This document shows, one piece after another, positions 1 to 5,189 of a stretch of 6,375 nt of DNA. The position numbers were made by a program, and so were the translations under genes. The DNA is from Gammaproteobacteria bacterium. GTDB taxonomy: Bacteria; Pseudomonadota; Gammaproteobacteria; Pseudomonadales; Halieaceae. Position 1 is the first letter of the stretch. Every line of letters begins with the position of its first letter. Below the pieces are notes generated by a model. It ran no database searches. It was not told the DNA's origin and saw nothing but the letters and a program-made list of their open reading frames with translations. The stretch covers positions 1 to 6,375 of the forward strand of contig JAAEZV010000097.1 in NCBI GenBank assembly GCA_018222695.1. Reading direction: 5' to 3'.

Positions 1-1
1 C

Positions 2-1312
2 CCTAGAACCCGACCACAGCAATGGCCGCTTTTAGCACCCGAACCCGGGTTGCGCGTGACCGGGTTTTTACCGTCTCTCGATCCTTCAGACTGGCAGGAC
101 ACGCTCGCACTCTTCTCGATGGAGGCAGGGCCGACTGGCCCGACGGTAACGATTGATGCACTGAAGATCGGGCGGCTGTTGTGGCGTGGTGAAGAACTGG
201 GCGACTTGTCACTCAACGCCAATCTGGAGGGTGAAACGTTGTATGCGGGTTTTGAGCTGCCCTGGCTTCGCGGGCAACTTCAACAGTTCACCAGTGCTCC
301 GGTATCGGACTCGGCGGCGGCGTTGCAGGCCAGTCTGGAGCGTGAGCTGCGAATTGAGTATCTGGACCTCCAGGGCCTGCCGCAGGTGAGCGGACAGTGG
401 GCTGAGCGCGCCGCGCCGCCCGACCCTCAAGGCGCGCTGGGAGCCTGGATGCGCCAACTTCATGTGTCTGTTGAGGGAATCCATCGGGCCGATACCAAAT
501 TGGGTGACCTAGATCTGACAATCGATTACGTGGGGGGCGAGGGTTGGCAGTTCAGAGAGGTGACGGGCAATTTTCTCGGCATCAATTGGCTGCCAAAAAC
601 CCGAATGATCTGGCAGTCCAGCGAGGAGGGCGAATCGACCACGCTCTCACTTGCAGCAGAGCTCCAAGATGTGGCCACATCTCTCACCTTGGTCGGCGTC
701 GCCCCACTGGTAGAAACCGAGCGCGGCAGGCTGGATGCTGAGTGGCAATGGCCGGGCAGTCCCGCCGATTTTGAGTTGACCGCGATGAGCGGTGATATGG
801 AATTGGAGATGGAGACCGGATCGTTTGTTACGGCCAATGCGGAGGCGACCGGGGCCCTCCGTTTGCTGAGTTTGCTGAATCTTTCGGGTTTGTTTCGTCG
901 TGCCAATATGAATCAGCTATTCGATCCGGGTGTGACATTCGATAGCGCTGGGCGCAGCTTCAAACTTTCTCAGGGGGATTTGCGCATCCCTGAATTTTCC
1001 ATCGAAGGGTCTGGCGGATACTTTACTTTCAGCAGCGATATCGACCTTGTTGCCGAGACGCTGGACGGCGAGTTGGTGGTGACGCTACCGCTGGTCGAAA
1101 ATATTCCCTGGGTGGCAGCGCTTGCCGGGGGATTACCCGTAGCTGCGGGCACTTATCTGATTAGTAAAGTTTTTGAGGATCAGGTTAATCAGTTATCGAG
1201 TGGTGTTTATGCTGTGAGCGGCGATCTTGATAACCCTGAGGTAGCGTTTGAGCGCGTGTTTGATGCGACGTCCCGGCTTCCCGAGGTGGGCGATCAGCGG
1301 GCCGAAGATTAA
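2..1312 (+). CDS. yhdP: YhdP family AsmA-like envelope protein, C-terminal part (5' end outside window)
   Basis: The frame is open from the left edge (first full codon at base 2) and encodes 436 residues to a TAA. The TTG at 50 is internal, because the reading continues upstream with family-like sequence, so this is a 3' fragment of a protein normally over 1200 residues. YhdP is an inner-membrane-anchored, periplasm-spanning AsmA-like protein that, with TamB and YdbH in E. coli, moves phospholipids to the outer membrane. The fragment shows the alternating beta-strand pattern of such repeats (for example GDLDLTIDYVGGEGWQFREV) and the conserved C-terminal block: RLLSLLNLSGLFRR (about residue 287), VTLPLVENIPWVAALAGG (about 360) followed by an AAGTYLISKVF segment, and YAVSGDLDNPEV (about 403) near the end. 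No transmembrane anchor is expected in this part. It converges on darP with overlapping stops. The family call is by motif recall; the exact orthologue name is slightly less certain. Confidence 0.92.
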   Translation, partial: PRTRPQQWPLLAPEPGLRVTGFLPSLDPSDWQDTLALFSMEAGPTGPTVTIDALKIGRLLWRGEELGDLSLNANLEGETLYAGFELPWLRGQLQQFTSAPVSDSAAALQASLERELRIEYLDLQGLPQVSGQWAERAAPPDPQGALGAWMRQLHVSVEGIHRADTKLGDLDLTIDYVGGEGWQFREVTGNFLGINWLPKTRMIWQSSEEGESTTLSLAAELQDVATSLTLVGVAPLVETERGRLDAEWQWPGSPADFELTAMSGDMELEMETGSFVTANAEATGALRLLSLLNLSGLFRRANMNQLFDPGVTFDSAGRSFKLSQGDLRIPEFSIEGSGGYFTFSSDIDLVAETLDGELVVTLPLVENIPWVAALAGGLPVAAGTYLISKVFEDQVNQLSSGVYAVSGDLDNPEVAFERVFDATSRLPEVGDQRAED

Positions 1313-1836
1313 TCGGCGATTGATGCTGCGGCGTCGAGCTCTGACAGATAGCGAAAAAGCTTTCTCGCGTGTGCTTTCTCATTGCCGCGCTGGATTTCTT
1401 TGGGGTGTTGGCGAATCCATTGGCGCAGCAGGGACGCCTCAGCGGCAGGCCAGATGGCGAGGATATCTCCAAGTGCCGCGTCACCCTCATCACGCAAGCG
1501 ATTCCGAGCCGCCTCGACGCGATGAAAACCTGCTGTGGATATCGCATCTTGCTGATCGAGCATCGCGAGACCCGTCTCGATGGGTGCAGTGTCCGTTGAG
1601 CGCATCAGTTTGCCGATAAACTGTAGCTGCCGTTTGAGGCCGCCGCGGGCGGTGATGCCGCGGGCGATCTCTACCGCTTCTTTGAGCCGCTCATCTGCAA
1701 TATTGATTCGATCGAGGTCCGAGCGAGACAGCGAAACCAGCCGCTCGCCCATTTCCTGTAGCGCAAGCATCTGACGCTTGCGCTCACTCTTGCTGGGTCG
1801 CAGGTCATCCGTTTCGCTGTTATTTGAGTCGGTCAT
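1309..1836 (-). CDS. darP: DarP/YjgA (DUF615) ribosome maturation protein
   Basis: A complete 175-residue protein, close to the roughly 180 residues usual for the YjgA/DUF615 family. Family members bind late 50S precursors and assist large-subunit maturation in the cytoplasm. Visible signatures are the basic N-terminal block PSKSERKRQMLALQEMGERLV (residues 14-34), the central EIARGITARGGLKRQLQFIGKLMR (56-79), and the C-terminal region with QWIRQHPKEIQRG (139-151) and ARKLFRYLSEL (157-167). The start is the ATG at 1836, 12 nt after the mgtE stop. The intervening bases show no good Shine-Dalgarno sequence, so translation probably depends on ribosomes finishing mgtE. It looks like the last gene of the minus-strand unit. 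Its TAA overlaps the yhdP TAA and there is no space for an intergenic terminator. In Pseudomonas this gene lies among tldD and pmbA, neither of which is here. Confidence 0.95.
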   Translation of the reverse strand: MTDSNNSETDDLRPSKSERKRQMLALQEMGERLVSLSRSDLDRINIADERLKEAVEIARGITARGGLKRQLQFIGKLMRSTDTAPIETGLAMLDQQDAISTAGFHRVEAARNRLRDEGDAALGDILAIWPAAEASLLRQWIRQHPKEIQRGNEKAHARKLFRYLSELDAAASIAD

Positions 1837-1848
1837 GATCTGGTGCCA

Positions 1849-3195
1849 TCACGCATAAAATGCGGTGGCGAGTCCGAGGAAAGCCAGAAAACCCATCACA
1901 TCGGTAACGGTGGTGACCAGGACGCCACCCGCCAACGCAGGGTCAATTTGCAGTTTACGTAGCACGATAGGGAGACCCGCGCCCGTCACGCCCGCCGTGA
2001 CTAAATTGATCAACATGGCGCAGGCAATAATGACGCCAAGCATCGGGTCGCCGAACCACAGCGACGCGGCAGCGGCAATCACGGCGGCCCAGAGCAGTCC
2101 ATTGAGGAGCCCCACCAGCGATTCGCGGCCGATAAGCCACAACTCGTTGCGATGATTGATTTGACCCATCGCCATAGCGCGAATCAGGATCGTCAGGCTC
2201 TGTGTGCCCGCTATACCTCCCATGGAGGCCACGATCGGCATCAGCACTGCCAGCGCGACCACTTTCTCAATGGTGTCTTGAAATAGGTTGATCACCGAGG
2301 AGGCCAGCAAAGCGGTACCCAGATTGACGCCCAGCCAGACGGCGCGCCGCGGCGCTGACTGCCATACCGTCGCAAATGTATCTTCCTCTGCCAGGCCGGC
2401 AAGCGAAGTCAGGGAATGATCCGCCTCCTCTCTGATGACATCCACCACGTCGTCGATCGTAATCCGCCCAAGCAGCTTGCCGTCGTCATCGATCACCGGG
2501 GCAGAAATCCAGTCATTTCGCTCAAATCGTCGCGCCACCTCGGTCGCGGGAGTATCGGCGGCAATGGCCTCCTGATCAGTGATCATCATCTCCCGCACCG
2601 AGACGGCGGGATCGGACACCAGCACGGTGCCGATTGCCAGCAGTCCCACAAACCGATCGTTGCGGTTCACCACGATCAGGCTGTCGGTATTGGGCGGGAG
2701 TTCCGTATGCCGGCGGAGATAGCGCAGCACCACATCCAGCGTCAGATCTGCGCGGATGGTGATGGTGTCGGTGCTCATCAAACCGCCCGCAACGTCATCA
2801 GAAAAGCTCAGCACTTTCTGAAGGCGCTGACGGTACTGCTCATCCATGATGGCCAGCACTTGACCCGTCACCTCATCGGGCAACTCATGGAGGATGTCGG
2901 CGACATCGTCGTCGTCCAACTGCTCGACAAGTTCGGCCAGTGCCTCAGGCTCCCGGTCAGCCAGCGCGGCGTTGCGGAGTTCGTCTGGCAATTCGTTGAC
3001 GACCAGCACCTCCTGCTCCGGTTCGAGGAGGCCCAGAAGCACCGCGCGGTAGTCAGGGGGTGAGGAGCTGATCAAATAAGCGACGTCACCGGGTGACATC
3101 TCAGCCAAAATACCCGCGACATCGCCCAGCGTGCGAGAGCGCAGGGCAAGTTCAAGACGCTCTGTCTTGGTGGGGAAATTGGCGGGTGAGTTCAC
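1849..3195 (-). CDS. mgtE: MgtE magnesium transporter/channel
   Basis: A complete 448-residue inner-membrane Mg2+ channel of usual length. Domains in order: an acidic cytosolic N domain (about 15-128, with LDDDDVADILHELPDE at 93-108), a CBS pair (about 137-200 and 201-260; AGGLM at 136-140, ITIDDVVDVIREEAD at 245-259), and five hydrophobic segments (about 284-306, 312-338, 359-382, 386-411, 421-446). The pore region reads PIVASMGGIAGTQS (320-333), with GGI rather than the GGN I recall from Thermus MgtE. The last helix contains TDVMGF; its Asp432 corresponds to the Asp432 that lines the Thermus Mg2+ pore. In this family the N and CBS domains sense cytosolic Mg2+ and close the pore when it is plentiful. 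The start is GTG at 3195, chosen because AGAGGAGG lies 7 nt upstream; the nearby ATG at 3221 is out of frame. The 74-nt gap to ptsO suggests translation independent of the upstream genes. Confidence 0.97.
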   Translation of the reverse strand: MNSPANFPTKTERLELALRSRTLGDVAGILAEMSPGDVAYLISSSPPDYRAVLLGLLEPEQEVLVVNELPDELRNAALADREPEALAELVEQLDDDDVADILHELPDEVTGQVLAIMDEQYRQRLQKVLSFSDDVAGGLMSTDTITIRADLTLDVVLRYLRRHTELPPNTDSLIVVNRNDRFVGLLAIGTVLVSDPAVSVREMMITDQEAIAADTPATEVARRFERNDWISAPVIDDDGKLLGRITIDDVVDVIREEADHSLTSLAGLAEEDTFATVWQSAPRRAVWLGVNLGTALLASSVINLFQDTIEKVVALAVLMPIVASMGGIAGTQSLTILIRAMAMGQINHRNELWLIGRESLVGLLNGLLWAAVIAAAASLWFGDPMLGVIIACAMLINLVTAGVTGAGLPIVLRKLQIDPALAGGVLVTTVTDVMGFLAFLGLATAFYA

Positions 3196-3229
3196 AGCGG
3201 AGCCTCCTCTGAGGTGGCCATTATCCGCT
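3196..3229 (-). promoter_or_regulatory. Predicted stem-loop enclosing the mgtE ribosome-binding site
   Basis: On the minus strand, AGCGGA (3229-3224) is perfectly complementary to TCCGCT (3201-3196), which directly abuts the GTG start. Inside, CCTC (3214-3211) can pair with GAGG (3206-3203) around an AGAG loop, so the Shine-Dalgarno sequence would be partly paired. There is no T-run after the stem, so it is not a typical intrinsic terminator. The base complementarity is seen directly; folding in the cell and a regulatory role are inferred. Confidence 0.35.
3203..3210 (-). promoter_or_regulatory. Strong Shine-Dalgarno site of mgtE
   Basis: Read on the minus strand this is AGAGGAGG followed by a 7-nt spacer (CTCCGCT) and the GTG at 3195. 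It fixes the mgtE start despite the non-ATG codon, and it is the longest match to the anti-Shine-Dalgarno sequence among the starts in this window. Confidence 0.85.
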
Positions 3230-3269
3230 ACCGACTCTGAAGATCTACCCGCGAAAATGCCTTTGTGAC

Positions 3270-3536
3270 TTATTCCAGCTCGTCGAACCCGCTGGCAAAA
3301 AGCGCTTCCAGCGCAATCATCGCGTCGTTTTCGTCATGACCAGAGATCGCCACGCTGAGCTCTGCACCGCAAGGTGCAGCCAGCATGAGTACCGACATGA
3401 TGCTTTTCGCGTCGATATCCTGATTTTGATAGTTGATTCGAATGTCGCTGGTGAATCGGGCCGCACAGTCCACCACTTTCGCGGCGGGCCGGGCATGGAG
3501 GCCAAGCGGATTTATGACCGTGATCGTCTTTTCCAT
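3270..3536 (-). CDS. ptsO: NPr, HPr-like phosphocarrier of the nitrogen PTS
   Basis: An 88-residue cytoplasmic HPr-fold protein, the usual size. It carries phosphate from EINtr (PtsP, not in this window) to EIIANtr (PtsN, encoded two genes upstream). The phosphorylated histidine is His14 in NPLGLHARPAAK (9-20; codon 3495-3497). The second conserved segment is DAKSIMSVLMLAAPCG (42-57), with Ser45 at the place of the regulatory serine of HPr proteins. The ending ALFASGFDELE resembles the E. coli NPr ending (ALFNSGFDED), which favours the nitrogen-PTS type over sugar-PTS HPr, as does the gene context. The ATG at 3536 is chosen because it gives the family N-terminus MEKTITVINP; the frame stays open upstream to 3656, but only as a shadow of rapZ. 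It starts 2 nt after the rapZ stop, and only a poorly spaced GAGG lies inside the rapZ end, so translational coupling is likely. Confidence 0.96.
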   Translation of the reverse strand: MEKTITVINPLGLHARPAAKVVDCAARFTSDIRINYQNQDIDAKSIMSVLMLAAPCGAELSVAISGHDENDAMIALEALFASGFDELE

Positions 3537-3538
3537 TC

Positions 3539-4411
3539 TTAGCTGCTCGCCTCTTGCAGGTCTCGATGGCGAATTTGCGCCGCAGGAAACTGCGCGATGA
3601 GGTCTCGATGTAACTTTTCTGTCAGATAAACAGAGCGATGCTGACCGCCAGTGCAACCGATAGCAATCGTCATATAGCTCCGATCGGACTGGTCGAAGTC
3701 GCGTAAAACGCTAGCGATGAAGTCTTTCAGCTTGTCGAAGAAAGCAAGGCATCGCGGATCATTTTCCAGAAACTGGATGACTTCTGCGTCGAGGCCGGTC
3801 TGGGAGCGCAGTTCGTCTCGCCAATAGGGATTGGGCAATGCTCGGGCATCAAAGACAAAGTCGGCGTCCGTCGGAACGCCACGTTTAAAAGCAAAAGACT
3901 CGAACAGCACCGAGAGGCCATCTCGTTGCTGAACGACACGGCTGGTGATCATATCCCGCAGTGCTCGAGGAGTGAGATCGGTGGTATCGATGAGTAGGTC
4001 CGCATTCGCCGCGATCGGCTCAAGATGCTTCCTCTCGCGTGAAATCGCCTCTGGTAGAGAGTTGTCAGGTCCCGCAAGCGGGTGTCGGCGCCTGGTTTCG
4101 CTGAACCGCTTCAACAGCACGTGGGGTTGAGCATCCAAAAAGATAATGAGCCGATCGGGCAGCGCAGCCAGATGTGACATCAATTCAGAGTTGTCCTGAG
4201 CTCCGGTTTTAATAGCGCGCGCATCGACGCAGACGGCAACGCCCCGGAAGCGTTCATATTCCGGGTGACCCACGATCTCCTCTGAGAACTCGGGTAGCAG
4301 CCTCGGTGGGAGATTGTCCACACAGTAGTATCCCTCGTCCTCAAGGAGTCGCAGCGCGCTACTCTTACCAGCGCCCGAGCTGCCGCTGATGATGATGAGC
4401 TTGGGTGTCAT
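3539..4411 (-). CDS. rapZ: RapZ (YvcJ family) nucleotide-binding, RNase adapter-type protein
   Basis: A complete 290-residue cytoplasmic protein (the E. coli protein has 284). The N-terminal P-loop domain has Walker A GSSGAGKS (10-17), GYYCVDNLPP (27-36) and TRRRHPL (107-113). The C-terminal domain has ESFAFKRGVPTDADFVFDAR (171-190), LPNPYW (192-197) and GCTGGQHRSVYLTEKL (252-267). In E. coli RapZ binds the small RNA GlmZ, presents it to RNase E, and senses glucosamine-6-phosphate. Aligned by eye with the E. coli protein as I remember it (offset +6), the four basic RNA-binding residues Lys270, Lys281, Arg282 and Lys283 become Pro276, Glu287, Ala288 and Ser289, and His190 becomes Tyr196. The GlmZ role may therefore not apply here; nucleotide binding and a link to the nitrogen PTS are safer. 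Its ATG overlaps the ptsN TGA (ATGA) without a good Shine-Dalgarno sequence, indicating coupled translation. Confidence 0.97.
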   Translation of the reverse strand: MTPKLIIISGSSGAGKSSALRLLEDEGYYCVDNLPPRLLPEFSEEIVGHPEYERFRGVAVCVDARAIKTGAQDNSELMSHLAALPDRLIIFLDAQPHVLLKRFSETRRRHPLAGPDNSLPEAISRERKHLEPIAANADLLIDTTDLTPRALRDMITSRVVQQRDGLSVLFESFAFKRGVPTDADFVFDARALPNPYWRDELRSQTGLDAEVIQFLENDPRCLAFFDKLKDFIASVLRDFDQSDRSYMTIAIGCTGGQHRSVYLTEKLHRDLIAQFPAAQIRHRDLQEASS

Positions 4412-4869
4412 GCAGCGTCACCACTCAACAGGAGTTGTTTCAGGGCCTCAGGGTCTTGTGTCTGGCGCACGCGGTCGCGCACTTCTGCGTTTGAGAAACT
4501 TCGCGCTAAGGCGGCCAGTAACTTCAGATGAGCTTCTGTCGCTTCCTCGGGCACCAGCAGTACGAAAATGATATCGACGTCCTGGCCGTCTGCAGACCCA
4601 TAGTCAATCGGTTCTTGCAAGGTCACGAGGCAACCGGCCGCCTCGGAGCATTCATTGATGCGGCAATGGGGTATGGCGATCCCTTCTCCGATGGCTGTGC
4701 TGCCCAGCTTTTCTCTTGCCAGCAGTGCGCGATAAATAGTTTCGCTACTAAGATTTAGTGCGGCGCCCATCGCCTCGGCCGCACGCTCGAACACGCGCTT
4801 TTTGCTGAGCAGGGATTGCTTGCTCAGCGCCTGAAAGTGGCCGAGGGTCATTGCGCTTGGGTCAGACAT
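4408..4869 (-). CDS. ptsN: EIIANtr, output protein of the nitrogen PTS
   Basis: A 153-residue cytoplasmic protein of the PTS EIIA type 2 (fructose/mannitol-like) fold; E. coli PtsN has 163 residues. The phosphorylated histidine is His68 in GSTAIGEGIAIPHCRI (56-71; codon 4666-4668). Other family features are KKRVFERAAEAMG (23-35), YRALLAREKLG (46-56), VDIIFVLLVPEEATEAHLKLLAALAR (98-123) and a C-terminal helix. It receives phosphate from NPr. In other proteobacteria its phosphorylation state controls potassium uptake (TrkA, KdpD) and metabolic targets. No membrane EIIB or EIIC partner is encoded nearby, as expected for this branch. The ATG at 4869 lies 3 nt after the hpf stop. Only a distant GGGG precedes it, so coupling to hpf translation is likely. 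Met7 is an alternative start with no better upstream site. Confidence 0.97.
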   Translation of the reverse strand: MSDPSAMTLGHFQALSKQSLLSKKRVFERAAEAMGAALNLSSETIYRALLAREKLGSTAIGEGIAIPHCRINECSEAAGCLVTLQEPIDYGSADGQDVDIIFVLLVPEEATEAHLKLLAALARSFSNAEVRDRVRQTQDPEALKQLLLSGDAA

Positions 4870-4872
4870 CGA

Positions 4873-5160
4873 TCAATGGCCCCGATGTTTTTCCTTGTGC
4901 TTGATCACCTGTCGATCCAGCTTGTCAGCCAGCGAGTCGATGGCGGCATACATATCATCCGACTCGGATGAGGCAAATAGATCCGCACCCGCAACGTGAA
5001 GGTTGGCCTCTGCCTTGTGCAAGTGTTTCTCGACAACGAGTGTCACCTCTATGCGGGTTATGTGGTCACCATGACGCTCAATCGGGACCAGTTTCTCCTC
5101 TACGTGCTGCCGGATAGCTGGCGTCACTTCCAGGTGGTGTCCACTAATAGTCAGGTTCAT
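4873..5160 (-). CDS. hpf: Short ribosome hibernation promoting factor HPF (YhbH)
   Basis: A 95-residue protein, the same length as E. coli HPF, so it is the short form without the C-terminal dimerisation domain of long HPF. It binds the 30S decoding region in stationary phase and, in bacteria with RMF, helps form 100S dimers. Family signatures are MNLTISGHHLEVTPAIRQHVEEKL (1-24), VTLVVEKHLHKAEANLHVAG (39-58), SESDDMYAAIDSLADKLDRQVIKHKEK (65-91) and a basic, histidine-rich end. The ATG at 5160 has a clear AAGGAG 6 nt upstream, so it starts translation independently 29 nt after the rpoN stop. Position between rpoN and ptsN is the usual one in gammaproteobacteria. Confidence 0.97.
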   Translation of the reverse strand: MNLTISGHHLEVTPAIRQHVEEKLVPIERHGDHITRIEVTLVVEKHLHKAEANLHVAGADLFASSESDDMYAAIDSLADKLDRQVIKHKEKHRGH

Positions 5161-5166
5161 TTCTCA

Positions 5167-5172
5167 CTCCTT
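5167..5172 (-). promoter_or_regulatory. Strong Shine-Dalgarno site of hpf
   Basis: On the minus strand AAGGAG is followed by the 6-nt spacer TGAGAA and the hpf ATG at 5160. It lies in the 29-nt gap after rpoN. Together with the mgtE site it is one of only two strong Shine-Dalgarno sequences seen in this cluster. Confidence 0.85.
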
Positions 5173-5189
5173 AGCCGATTCTTGCCAAT

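Noticed and set aside
1642..1666. Direct repeat GCCGCGGGCG, twice, 15 nt apart
   Set aside because: It falls in frame within the conserved ARGITARGG segment of DarP, and is explained by repeated Ala-Arg-Gly codons in a GC-rich gene.
2416..3063. Plus-strand open frame (215 codons) antisense to mgtE
   Set aside because: It lies entirely within mgtE, and its His-, Gln- and Gly-rich translation reflects the reverse complement of the acidic N and CBS domains.
3220..3225. GATAAT on the minus strand as a -10 box for an mgtE promoter
   Set aside because: No acceptable -35 element or extended -10 is found at 15-19 nt spacing, so a single hexamer is not enough to call a promoter.
3537..3656. N-terminal extension of ptsO to 128 residues
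   Set aside because: The extra 40 codons overlap the conserved C-terminal end of rapZ, and their translation matches no HPr protein; the ATG at 3536 gives the normal HPr N-terminus.
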